Shown here: positions 48,480-58,485 of the stretch, piece by piece
Position numbering within the stretch: position 1 is the first letter of the stretch
Layout: every line of letters starts with the position of its first letter
Assembly (NCBI GenBank): GCA_963922205.1
Contig: CAWUHX010000081.1
Coordinates: 62,001 to 126,000 of the forward strand
DNA: 64,000 nucleotides
Source: Romanomermis culicivorax
Taxonomy: Eukaryota; Nematoda; Enoplea; Mermithida; Mermithidae
Reading direction: 5' to 3'
Program-made: the position numbers and the translations under genes
Notes under the pieces: model-generated
What the model was told of the DNA's origin: nothing
Database searches by the model: none
The model's input: only the letters and a program-made list of their open reading frames with translations

Positions 48480-49317
48480 CAGCGTTTTTTTTGTGCACGA
48501 ACATTTGTGCCAATTGGCACAAGAGGCCAAAAAAATTTGTGCCAATGGCACAAAAAATTATTTTTTACTAGAGATATACTGAAAACTGCGGAAAAGTTTT
48601 AGGCTAAAAGTTTGATGAAAAGTTGTTGTTTAACGCATTAATTTTTTGTAAAAATCGTGCCCAATCTATTTTTCAGCTAACCATGTCAGTGAGAAGAGAA
48701 AAAACTGTGCAACAAAATAGTTCACGAAATCCCAGAAGGAAATGGAATGCTGAGATAATTTAAATAGCTCTAGAATTGTTCAGGAAGTTCAAATTGATTC
48801 AATTTTCGACTACGAACGAATATCTATGTTATGTTTATTTAACAACCATGAAGACTAGAGAAAATAAAGTCGAAAATCGTGTTAATTTTCGATCGAAACA
48901 TTGTGCCATTATCAACGATATCGATTTTTCTATTTGAATCAATCAAACACAAAAAAGTAACAATTTCAGTTTTAAATCCGAATCTGACTGAATGAAGAGA
49001 GAATATTCAGAATTTCTTTTCACTCATCAATCTTGACAGCCTATAAAATTTGCTGCAACGATACTAATACACTGTTCTAAGAGAAATCGTTCGCGTTCGG
49101 GTCAAATGTACGAATCGGAAATATTATATTCATTGATTCGGCCCGGAGTGCCGAAAAATTTTTGCATTTTCAGCCCCTAAAACGTCTAAAAATCAACAAA
49201 ATTTAATGTTCGACCAGCCAAAAAATTTGTGCCAATTGGCACAAACGCTCAAAATTTTTTGTGCCATTCCAAATTTTTTTGTGCCAAAAACCATGTTTTG
49301 GCACAAAAAAAACACTG
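48480..49317. mobile_element. 838-bp hAT-like element with GTGCCA words (complete copy)
   Basis: Target duplication GTGTCAAG (48472-48479) / GTGTCGAG (49318-49325). Termini CAGCGTTTTTTTTGTGC and, inverted, CAGTGTTTTTTTTGTGC. Palindromes of TTGTGCCAATTGGCACAA type are clustered at both ends. The core is shared with 17477-18390 and 45890-46733. No ORF of note. It inserted next to the GAGTCCAT cluster. Confidence 0.9.
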
Positions 49318-49789
49318 GTGTCGAGTCCATCTAGTCAAAAATACGCAAAATGGCTAATTGGACTCGAGTTCTGAGAATACAGTAATCAGATCGATTAACT
49401 GTAGTTTTAAGTAAAATGATAAACTTGACGATGAACAGTAAAGTTAACGATAAACCATGAATTGAATGGGACTTTGATTTTGATGTATTTCTGTTACGTT
49501 TTGCAATATATTATATTATATTTTTTCAGCGCCGCTTATACTCGTTTGCAGTGGACGTTCATGCTTGTACTGGATCGATCAATCTGGATTGGAAGATATG
49601 TGATATTATTTCATTTTTAAATATTGTGATGCACATCGACAGCATTACAAAACTATATATTAATCAATACGATAAAAAATAAAATGATTTATTCAATGGG
49701 AACATTTGCATTGCTGAGATTTGCGATGATGTGGGGCGTGTAGAGACAAGGTTATAAATAGTCATTGTACTAGAACAATGTGAAGGCCG

Positions 49790-51779
49790 ATGTATACTGA
49801 TCAGCAACCCTGATCCTTGATCATGAGTTCCTGACCCTATAAGGATCAGGAAAGGAAAAGACCAGGTAAAGTTGTCCTCAACGTCCCTAAATTTGAGGAT
49901 CGGGAAGTCACATTTTACGCCATGTCACGTGTATGACATGTGGATTTGGGAGAGCTGGGGAGGTTTGGGTATCTCATCAGGTAATACCGTGTTTTAGACG
50001 TCACATTGATGGTGGACCATATCAGATTGATCCTATTACAGTGAGTAATAGGCTGTGACTCCTGATGGATACTGGCATTTTCCCCAGGCTTCCCTAAATG
50101 GCGTTGGGGCCTAACCTGGCAAATGGTGGCTATAGAGAGGTCTATAGTTGGTTCTCTCGTGTTGTCCTTGGGGTCTTGCTGTAGGGTAATGGACAACGCT
50201 GCCAGGCTAGGTGCGACAATCCCCGAGTCCTACTCAGTGAGAGTGGGGACAGGGTCACCCGTAAAATGACCTAGTTTGTGGGACCCGATTATGAACCAGA
50301 CAGCCCCTTTTTAGCCCGAACCTGAGAGGTGGAGGCCCGACTTATCTGTGGAAAACTTGGGAAACCGACTTAGGAAGGGTTTCCCAACAAATACCCCACA
50401 AATAACAATAATCCCCTGAGAAGACTCACCTAGTCCTGTTTCTCAAGCGATTCGACGCAACGGGCGGCAAGTCCCTGGATGCTTTCGGTCTTCTGGCACT
50501 GGGAGCGGGGATGCGATCCACAAACGTCCTAGCGGCGAGCGGCGACGAGCGGGAGGCGATACTCCAACGTTTTCTTCACGAACCGGGGTCGGTCAGACAC
50601 CTGGCACTGATGGGCAGCGGGTACTGTAGACGGTAAGCGGCGGACGCAGTGAACACGGGTAAATTTATGCAAATTTATTGGTAATAAGGCGGCGGACGCA
50701 CAGGTGTATAATAAAATATGCAAATTTGACGAAGGGCGGCGGACGCGGAGTTACAACCGGACGAAAGCTTGGTGAACCCAAGAATGAGCGAAAAACTAAA
50801 GAAACATGTCCTTTTAAGGACATGTTTGGCTACAGCTGCAGCTTGGGCGGAGTTTCTTGGCGCTCAAGCTAACTTCTGCAGCTAGACGCGATGCAGAAGA
50901 TGCCTATGAGCACATAGACATTTTTTCATTCACATGCGTTTAGCACTGAGGCCGGCTGCAGTGCCTATGCTAAGCATATGAACGTCTTTAGCTAAAACTT
51001 CTTAGCTAGTCGTTTTTGTGTAACAAGAACGACGCTAATTTTGATGATAAGAGGTGCATGGAGCGCACCAAAAATAGCCATGTGCTCGTGGAGCACGACT
51101 GGCGAAAGTTTTTAGCTAAAGGGCCTACTGTTGCCCGCGTTTGTAAAGAAATAAAAATACAACAAAACGAAACATAGAAATGCATGAAAAATATAAAAAC
51201 GAACGTAAAATGCATGTGTAAAAATGAAATAAACAAAAGCATGATCGAGTAATAAACGGAACATGAAACAAATAACAAAATGTCGGCATGATCAGAATCA
51301 CGTGACGTTGGAAAATTGAGCGGCACGTGACACGGCGGTTCTTCGAAAAAGGGCGTCCTCGTCCTTGCAGTGGTTAGTAGTGAGGTTTGTGCGGCGTGTC
51401 CGTGGTCGTGGGTCGTTCCAAGGTGCAACGGCGGGTGGTCGAATAGGTCTGTTGGGTTGTCAGCGGATGGAGCCTTCTTTGATCGTAATTCATTAGACGG
51501 TATGGTAACCGGAGGTTGTTGATGCGTAAAGTTGCAGACATTGAATATCCTGTGCGACAGTCTAGAACACAGAAAAGAAAAATTTTCAGGGCAGGATGTA
51601 GGCTATCGCAGAGGATGCGCCCAGCGAGGTACAGATTTTCGGGTTATTGCAGGGGATGCACCCAGTGAGGTACAGATTGTCGGGTTATCGCAGAGGATGC
51701 ACCCGGTGAAGTGTAGGCTATCGCGTGAGGATGCGCCTAAGGCCTGACGCTTTGGTTGCTGAACATTCTCTCCTATCCA
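49790..51779 (-). other. 3' non-coding region of the retroelement
   Basis: Contains three GCGGCGGACGC blocks spaced about 50 bp (50637, 50689, 50736), with ATGCAAAT octamers between them (50667-50674, 50718-50725) and a TATAATAAAATA stretch. A 41-44 bp tandem repeat of about 3.5 units (51593-51742, core GGATGCACCCAGTGAGGTA) and a segment (51331-51372) that repeats the end of the integrase ORF (51821-51862) are also present. This is where a 3' LTR is expected, but no TG..CA pair could be proven. Confidence 0.5.
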
Positions 51780-53117
51780 CTAAGATCCAGCATGGACAAG
51801 AGTGGATATTTCATGAGGGGCACGGCGGTCCTTCGAAAAAGGACGTCCTTGTCCGTAAGCGGGGACAATGAAGGGAGTGCATCTTGAATTAAGGGTCGGG
51901 AACTCTGCATCAAGATGTGGGTCAATCAAATTCGGTGTGAAGTCTGGGCTTATTGAAGGATACAACAAGGGTGCCGAATCTGTTGCCTGTGAAGTGGGAG
52001 GTGTATCCTCTGCTTCACTCAGTTGTTCAGGGGACACGTAAAGTCGAAGCTGGTTGACATGTACAGTGTCTTCCTGATCCGTCTCGAGACGAAGTGTGAC
52101 ATTAGGATATGCCACACTTGTTACAAGGTAGGGCCCATCGTAGATAGGCAGCAATTTAGGAGTGAGTCCACGTTTGCTGGAGGTGCGCAGTTTGAGCACC
52201 TGATCCCCTACTTTGTACGAGACATCATGTGCCTTCCGGTCGTACGACCGTGCATAGGCCTCCTGTGCTTTCTCAATCCGACTCTGGATTAAGGTTAACG
52301 CATTCGTGAAATGACGTTTGACCTCCATATCATATGAGGAAACATTAATGATATGGGCCGGAGGGTTGAATGAGAGCGCGGCATCAACAGGGAGCATGGG
52401 TGTGCGACCGTACATGAGCTCAAAGGGCGAGTACCCTGTTGACTCATTCATGCTGATATTGACGGCAAACACAGCGTATGGTAGGTGTTCATCCCAATCG
52501 GTATGTCCTTGATGAACATACATACGTAGCCGTGTGGCTAGCGTTTGATTAGCTCTTTCCACCTCGCCGTTAGTCATCGGATGATAGGCGGTAGAGTGGA
52601 TCTTCTTCGTTGCGCAGATCGCAGTGATCTCAGTCATCAGTTTTGATGTGAAATCAGTGCCACGATCTGACTGAAGAATCTGCGGTGCCCCGTGCCGGCA
52701 GACAATTTGCGTTACAAACAGTCGGGCTATGGTGTGCGCAGTGATGTCCAGAGTAGCAAAAGCCTCGACCCATTTCGTAAAGTAGTCCATGAAGACTACG
52801 ATGAAACGGTTGCCAGCTTCGCTAGTGGTCATTGGTCCCACACAGTCGACACCTACCCGATGAAACGGTCCCGTGATCGTGATGGGTTTCAGGGTCGCAG
52901 TGGTTTTCTGTCGAGCGGGCTTATTCCGTTGGCAAAGATCACACCGCTGACAGAAGGACTTGACATCCCGACTGAGGGAAGGCCAGTGGTATCTGCGAGC
53001 AATGAGCCGCGCAGTACGTTTAGCACCAAAGTGTCCAGCTAAGATGTCATCATGGTGAGCCCGGATAATGGTAGTAACCATGGATCTGGGTATGACAATC
53101 TTATTGGACTCGCCTGT
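51780..53117 (-). CDS. Integrase, separated from pol by one TGA
   Basis: Retroelement integrase inserting the cDNA into the host genome. It has an N-terminal HHCC zinc-binding module (HH..AGHFGAKRT... CxxC in CQRCDLCQ). The rve catalytic core has Asp in GVDCVGP, Asp in LQSDRGTDF and Glu in NGEVERANQ. A C-terminal SH3-like part (VGDQVLKLR... YDGPYLV) and a Pro-rich tail follow. It is in the same frame as the preceding pol ORF, which ends in TGA at 53118-53120. The residues just after the TGA (NKIVIP...) are typical of the RNase H-integrase linker, so the protein probably formed one polyprotein. The first internal Met is at 53081. Either a nonsense mutation or stop-codon read-through would explain the break. 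Confidence 0.9.
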   Translation of the reverse strand, partial: TGESNKIVIPRSMVTTIIRAHHDDILAGHFGAKRTARLIARRYHWPSLSRDVKSFCQRCDLCQRNKPARQKTTATLKPITITGPFHRVGVDCVGPMTTSEAGNRFIVVFMDYFTKWVEAFATLDITAHTIARLFVTQIVCRHGAPQILQSDRGTDFTSKLMTEITAICATKKIHSTAYHPMTNGEVERANQTLATRLRMYVHQGHTDWDEHLPYAVFAVNISMNESTGYSPFELMYGRTPMLPVDAALSFNPPAHIINVSSYDMEVKRHFTNALTLIQSRIEKAQEAYARSYDRKAHDVSYKVGDQVLKLRTSSKRGLTPKLLPIYDGPYLVTSVAYPNVTLRLETDQEDTVHVNQLRLYVSPEQLSEAEDTPPTSQATDSAPLLYPSISPDFTPNLIDPHLDAEFPTLNSRCTPFIVPAYGQGRPFSKDRRAPHEISTLVHAGS

Positions 53118-56100
53118 TCATTTCTGAAGAACGTTATCCAACAGATGGTAGCCTCGCACATCATTCTGTTCGCCCAGAGGCTTAAGAGAGCGAATGATGT
53201 CGGCTAAATCCGGATCCTCCAGCTGAGCAGCGAAAAGGTCGGGGTGCTGCGCACCAACCGATATCTCGGCATAAGACTCTGATCGTACCGGGCGCTCCGC
53301 GCCAACAGTGATCGGTGCTGAATTACTTGAACGCGCCAGGTGCTGCACACCATCGGTCAAGGTCCTTGATCTCGCCAGGTGCTGCGCACCATCGGTGATC
53401 ATCATGACATTCCCCTCAGGTCTGTAAAGGGGAGTATCATCGATACTTTGACCGGTGAGGGAGTTAGGATCCGGCAGGCGTGATAATGCGTCAGCATTAC
53501 CATTAGACTGACCTTTTCGCGGCCGAATTGTCAGTTTGAATTCGGCGAGCGCGAGTCCACACCGGGCGATCCGAGCAGAGGGGTTAGTCTTCTCCAACAC
53601 TGCTTTGACCGCGGTATGGTCAGTTTGAACGACCACCTCGTGCTGGAAGAGGTATGGTCGAAAGTGCTTGACGAAATGGACAACAGCGAGAGTCTCCAGT
53701 TCTGTAATGGAGTAGTTTTTCTCGGCCGCTGTTAACCCTCGGCTGGCGTACGCGACAGGATGGTCGTATCCAAGTTCGTCTAACTGGCTGAGAACCGCTC
53801 CTATCCCCGAAATACTCGCATCAGTTTGAAGGATAAAGGATTTCGAAAAGTCCGGATGGCGCAGGATAGGAGGGTTGGTCAGCAGGCGGCGGAGTTCATC
53901 GAACGCCTCCTGCTGAGGTTTTGACCACTGGAAAGTAGTTTCCTTCTGTAAGAGCTTGGTTAGTGGCTCGCTGAGCCGGGCACAACCAGGGATGAAATGC
54001 CTGTAATAAGACACGAGGACTAGGAAGGACTTGATGTCTTTGGCGTTTTGTGGAATGGGTAGGTTTTGGACGGCGGCCAGCTTGGCTTGGTCAGGTTCTA
54101 GGCCGCTCTGTGAGATGCGATAGCCTAGGTACTCTACCTCTGAGTGCGAGAATTTGCACTTGCTCAGTCTGAGCTTCATTCCACCCCAGCGAAGACGGGC
54201 GAACACATCTGCCAGGTGCTCAAGCATTTGGGTGTGAGAGTTCCCGAACACCAAAATGTCGTCGAGATAGGTCAGAACCGTGCGCCATTGGATTCCAGTA
54301 AGGAGGAGGTCCATAAGGCGTTGAAATGTCCCTGGTGCGTTGCACAGGCCGAAAGGCAAATAATTGAATTCGTAAAGTCCAATAGGCGTATTAAATGCCG
54401 TCTTTTCCTTATCCGCCTCGGCAATCCGGATTGACCAATAAGCGTTAGCCTGGTCAAGGGTAGTGAAATACTTCATACCCTTGAGTGTGTCGAGAATGTC
54501 ATCTATCCGTGGGAGAGGGTAGACATCCTTTTTCGTGACCTCGTTAAGACCACAAAAGTCAACACACATACGGTGAGAACCGTTTTTCTTGCGCACCAGG
54601 ACAGTATTAGTAGCCCACGGTGACGTGCTCAGCCGAATAATACCTTTCTCCTGGAGCGCCTTGACCTCCTGCATGATGAGATCCTTTTCCTTAGGTGAGG
54701 ACCGGTAAGGGAAACGGCGGACTGGGCGGGCATCGCCCGTGCTGATTTCGTGCTGGACGAGATCAGTGGAACCTGTGTCCTTTTCATCAAGAGCATAAAG
54801 GTCGGTGTATGCAACCAGCAGATCGAGTAAGGCTGCCCGGTCCCGAGGGGAGATGTCCGGTGAGATTACAGCATTGGCCTCGACCCACTGACGATCGAGG
54901 ACAGTGTCTGAGTCGACCGGTGATTCCCATGAGGGCTTACTATGCATTTGCACATGACCGATGGTCATGTGTGGGTAGAGAACCAGGGAATGAGTATTCG
55001 GGTTAACTACTTGAAGTGGTATGTGACCGTTGGTCACGCTACTCACGCTCCCAGCAAAATATACGTGTCTTTGAGATCCCGTGAGGTGCTTCGGGAAGAA
55101 GGCTACTTCAAGTACGTTCGTATAGATTGGTGGAACAGGTACAGTGAATCGTGTCAGGGAGCGAGGCTCCAGAATTACCAAGTCCTTCAGGGGCAAGGCG
55201 CCGCGGGCAGAAGGTGGGCTGTGGATGAGACCGTCACAGGGGATTCTACTTTCCTTGAACTGGAGGAAGGATTTCTCCCAGTTCAAGCTGACACAATTTA
55301 ACCGGCCGAGGAAGTTTGTTCCGAGGACCAGTTCAGCTGAACAGTTCTCCTGTATTTGGACCTGAATCCGTTCAGAGACATCAGCTACCGTAACTGTGAC
55401 GTAGGCTGCTCCTAGCAGTGGGATCGGGGACCCATTGGCTGCGATAGGACGAGCCCTGGTTGGTGAAAGTGACAAGTTGGGCAGCTGGGCCGCTAACTTG
55501 TGGTCCAGGAGTGAGAAAAGGGCTCCTGTGTCGACCAGTGCCTTTGCTTCTACCCAGTTGTTGAGGAGAACTTTGATATGGGGTGTCCGAATATCATTTG
55601 GGTAAAAAGCAGAGACCACATGACCGGAATCAGGTGTGGTGGCACCACTAGTGTGTTTGGTCTCACCGGACCGCTTTGGAATCGGCAGTCCCGTACGATG
55701 CAATAGACCTACTAGAGCGTATCCGACGGAGGGTTCCGGGTCATTGAGGAGGGTGGACTCATCCTGTACCGTGAGTACGTGGTCTGAGTGGTCCCTTGGG
55801 CTCTGAGTAGCTCCTAGTGATTCAATCTCGGTGTCCGATAGTGGTGGCGCATTTGGCACGGGTGATGCCGGAGCATCTGAATCACTTGGCTCACAGTATC
55901 CGCCTTTCTCTAGCGTGACTGGAGAGTTTCCAGGCGGAGGTCGAGGGCAACCCGACCCGTGCAAGGTCGACAGATGACAACTTGCCCGCCTAGAAGAGGC
56001 CCGGGATCCCCTGGTTGACCCATGTGATGAGGCAATTGACGAGGCCCGTGAGTGTGGTCGAGAGATGGACGAAGCCCTGGACCGCGATCGTGATCCCAAC

Positions 56101-58457
56101 CTGTGTGAGTTTCGCGAGAGAGCACTGGTGTTCTCCCACCAGGGGTCGATCTGGTCAATCTCCGGCGTGGTCAGCAGGAGGGGTAATTCTACCGCATCCA
56201 GCCGACAAACATTACGCTGGTAGTCAAGCATAATGTTCTTGAACTGTTCTAAGAAGTCCAGTCCGAGTATGAGGTCAACAGGTGCCCAGAAGGGAGACGT
56301 AGTCTTGCACACATGGAGATGTATATCGATCCGTGTGTTCGGCTGGCGGTTTCCGGGCAACATGATTTCATATGGTCCCGAAAGAATGGTATCAATGGCT
56401 TTACCATTGATGCTCATCAATGGGTTAAAGTCGTGATGTTGCTGGAACGCCATGACCGCCTTCGGACTTTCTTTAGCCAAGGCCTTATGAAGACGTTGGC
56501 TAATGATAGTGCGGGGGCAACCCGTGTCAAGGAAAATGGGAGTTTCCTTGGTGTCCAGCAGCACGACGAAACACAGTGTGATTTGGTCAAACTGGGAAGG
56601 CATATCGTTTTGCACGTAGTGAAAACCGATCCAGCGTTGGACTTTGCGGTAAAGACCCAACGGGGAGAAACGGCTAACAAACCTGACCTGTTTGCTCCGC
56701 AGACGGTAGCTGAGATAATAAGATACACCAAGATAGGCAAGGTATCCGACACCGATCAGCACTGTCAGGGTAATTAGGATGTTAAAGATCAACTGGACCG
56801 GCCCACTCAGGACAGCATGCAAGCCCTGGGCGAGGGTGTGTTGTTGACCCGTAATAACATGGTTTGCTGCCAAACCGACACCTTCCAGAGAGGCCTTGAT
56901 GTCGGTTCCTACCCCTGCAAAGGCCTGGTAAATGGCGTCTGGTTGCAGGGATAGACCAGCGGTAAAGTTTACCAGCCAGTTGAGTACCGCTTCAATTTGC
57001 TCAGTCTTGTAAACGTACTGTTTAAAGAAGGCAAAGTTTGAAGGGGTCATCGCCAACTGGTCATGGAAGAGCGCCGGTGCCTCAAAGTGAGTGATGTTGA
57101 AACGCTGCTTCCAGAAGAGTTCCAGTGGGATGTGGCTCACATGGACCGCGCCAGACTCAGTAAACCAGCCCGAGCAATTTCGGAAAATTCCTGTAAAGTG
57201 GTGATGACACGGCACAATTGGGCTAGGTTTAATGAGATCTGGACCGCGGGGGGTGGCGAAATAGATGGTGCCGCTGACCTGTACAGGTAAGTACTTGTAG
57301 CAAACGTTTCCCACCCGGTACGAGTGGTAAACGTAGGTGGCGTTGACCTTCTGACATGGCCATATTGTCAGTGCATCGCCTGTGAATTCTGCAGTCAGGT
57401 CATTCCTCTGGAGGAATGCCCGGGCACCCAAGGTAGGGTCGAAGCGAAGCAACTGCCAAGTCAGATCAAGATAGTGTTGAGCGTGAGAGCAGAGCTCAAG
57501 CCATGTGAACCGGAAACCGTTAATTTCTGACTCCTTGATCTGCTGAGCCAAGTAGTTCAGTTTGGCATTGACAGGATCGGGACGTGTGTCCGTTGCCATT
57601 CTGAACAAGTTTTGGGTCAAATTGTATCTCCTGTGGATGCGAAGGAGAAGACCCTGATCCGTCCAGACTGTGGTGGAACGTAGTTCTGGACACAGTTGGA
57701 AGACGCGGGAGTTTCCCGGGATCTTGAGGGCAACCTGTAGATCATCGATGATGACGTGGTTCCCTGACATGGACGCAGTGTAATTTCCCTTGGGGTGATA
57801 ATGACACCGCGCCGTGAAGTTTTGTGCAGGCCAGACAATGACCCCGTCTAGGGTAGTGCACTGACCTGCAGTGGGACTGCATCCACCTACATCGCCTAAG
57901 GTGCTTAGGGCGGTAGTGCCGTCCCACAAAGCGACTTGTCCCTCCTCGATGAAGAGGTTAGTCACTGTCTTGCAGACGTCGCTGCAGCACCATTCGTACA
58001 TCACTTCCAATGTTTGGTTTGTGCTATAGAAGCCAGGGCGAATGCCGACAAGTTTTCGTGAGCCAAACATCTTAGTGCGATGTGCTAGCGTGCAAGCCGC
58101 AGGCGCTAAGTGCTGAGTGGTAATGATGTCTGCAGTAATGCCCCTAGAGCTGAAGAAACCAGTGTTGGTGCAGACTTTGCGGGTGCGCAATGTGCATTTC
58201 CATGCTGTGGTTGTAATCGGGTCTGAGCTAGGGACATACACCGTAACATTCATGCGCCGCGGGCTCCATGAAGATTGCGGTGGTTTACACTCTACACGTT
58301 GGGGTAACTCAAGTGGATGTCCGCTTCTTGAGAGACCACAAAATTGATATTGAGCCGCCGGTGCTGACAAACTCACCCCTAGAAACAGTGATGTTACCAA
58401 GGTCAATTTTATTATCGAAGACAACTGTACAAACGTGGTTTGTAAGTGTTCACACAT
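53118..58457 (-). CDS. Env-like glycoprotein fused to protease-protease-RT-RNase H
   Basis: One open frame of about 1780 codons from the ATG at 58457. (a) A hydrophobic signal peptide about 15-40 residues in, ending near SAPAA. (b) An extracellular-type domain of about 540 residues with about nine N-x-S/T sequons and many Cys. (c) A membrane anchor near 56800-56700 followed by a short basic tail (RLRSKQ). (d) A first retropepsin, DTG at 56520-56528 and ILGLDFL later. (e) A Ser/Arg-rich spacer. (f) A second retropepsin, DTG at 55524-55532 and LVLGTNFL. (g) Ty3/Gypsy RT with YLDD at 54258-54269. (h) RNase H with LQTDAS. The frame is also open upstream to 59180, but that part is Arg/Ser/Pro-rich and overlaps another ORF, so the signal-peptide Met was chosen. 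The glycoprotein family is not identified. The order puts env ahead of pol. Confidence 0.85.
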   Translation of the reverse strand: MCEHLQTTFVQLSSIIKLTLVTSLFLGVSLSAPAAQYQFCGLSRSGHPLELPQRVECKPPQSSWSPRRMNVTVYVPSSDPITTTAWKCTLRTRKVCTNTGFFSSRGITADIITTQHLAPAACTLAHRTKMFGSRKLVGIRPGFYSTNQTLEVMYEWCCSDVCKTVTNLFIEEGQVALWDGTTALSTLGDVGGCSPTAGQCTTLDGVIVWPAQNFTARCHYHPKGNYTASMSGNHVIIDDLQVALKIPGNSRVFQLCPELRSTTVWTDQGLLLRIHRRYNLTQNLFRMATDTRPDPVNAKLNYLAQQIKESEINGFRFTWLELCSHAQHYLDLTWQLLRFDPTLGARAFLQRNDLTAEFTGDALTIWPCQKVNATYVYHSYRVGNVCYKYLPVQVSGTIYFATPRGPDLIKPSPIVPCHHHFTGIFRNCSGWFTESGAVHVSHIPLELFWKQRFNITHFEAPALFHDQLAMTPSNFAFFKQYVYKTEQIEAVLNWLVNFTAGLSLQPDAIYQAFAGVGTDIKASLEGVGLAANHVITGQQHTLAQGLHAVLSGPVQLIFNILITLTVLIGVGYLAYLGVSYYLSYRLRSKQVRFVSRFSPLGLYRKVQRWIGFHYVQNDMPSQFDQITLCFVVLLDTKETPIFLDTGCPRTIISQRLHKALAKESPKAVMAFQQHHDFNPLMSINGKAIDTILSGPYEIMLPGNRQPNTRIDIHLHVCKTTSPFWAPVDLILGLDFLEQFKNIMLDYQRNVCRLDAVELPLLLTTPEIDQIDPWWENTSALSRNSHRLGSRSRSRASSISRPHSRASSIASSHGSTRGSRASSRRASCHLSTLHGSGCPRPPPGNSPVTLEKGGYCEPSDSDAPASPVPNAPPLSDTEIESLGATQSPRDHSDHVLTVQDESTLLNDPEPSVGYALVGLLHRTGLPIPKRSGETKHTSGATTPDSGHVVSAFYPNDIRTPHIKVLLNNWVEAKALVDTGALFSLLDHKLAAQLPNLSLSPTRARPIAANGSPIPLLGAAYVTVTVADVSERIQVQIQENCSAELVLGTNFLGRLNCVSLNWEKSFLQFKESRIPCDGLIHSPPSARGALPLKDLVILEPRSLTRFTVPVPPIYTNVLEVAFFPKHLTGSQRHVYFAGSVSSVTNGHIPLQVVNPNTHSLVLYPHMTIGHVQMHSKPSWESPVDSDTVLDRQWVEANAVISPDISPRDRAALLDLLVAYTDLYALDEKDTGSTDLVQHEISTGDARPVRRFPYRSSPKEKDLIMQEVKALQEKGIIRLSTSPWATNTVLVRKKNGSHRMCVDFCGLNEVTKKDVYPLPRIDDILDTLKGMKYFTTLDQANAYWSIRIAEADKEKTAFNTPIGLYEFNYLPFGLCNAPGTFQRLMDLLLTGIQWRTVLTYLDDILVFGNSHTQMLEHLADVFARLRWGGMKLRLSKCKFSHSEVEYLGYRISQSGLEPDQAKLAAVQNLPIPQNAKDIKSFLVLVSYYRHFIPGCARLSEPLTKLLQKETTFQWSKPQQEAFDELRRLLTNPPILRHPDFSKSFILQTDASISGIGAVLSQLDELGYDHPVAYASRGLTAAEKNYSITELETLAVVHFVKHFRPYLFQHEVVVQTDHTAVKAVLEKTNPSARIARCGLALAEFKLTIRPRKGQSNGNADALSRLPDPNSLTGQSIDDTPLYRPEGNVMMITDGAQHLARSRTLTDGVQHLARSSNSAPITVGAERPVRSESYAEISVGAQHPDLFAAQLEDPDLADIIRSLKPLGEQNDVRGYHLLDNVLQK

Positions 58458-58485
58458 TTTCACAAATCTGGCCTGAGGGGCAGTG

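Noticed and set aside
49915..50196. 93-codon minus-strand ORF near the left end of the retroelement
   Set aside because: No recognisable domain and isolated from the coding block; probably chance in GC-richer DNA.
51006..51428. 140-codon minus-strand ORF after integrase
   Set aside because: Located in the non-coding 3' region, hydrophobic part from a T-rich tract, no family resemblance.
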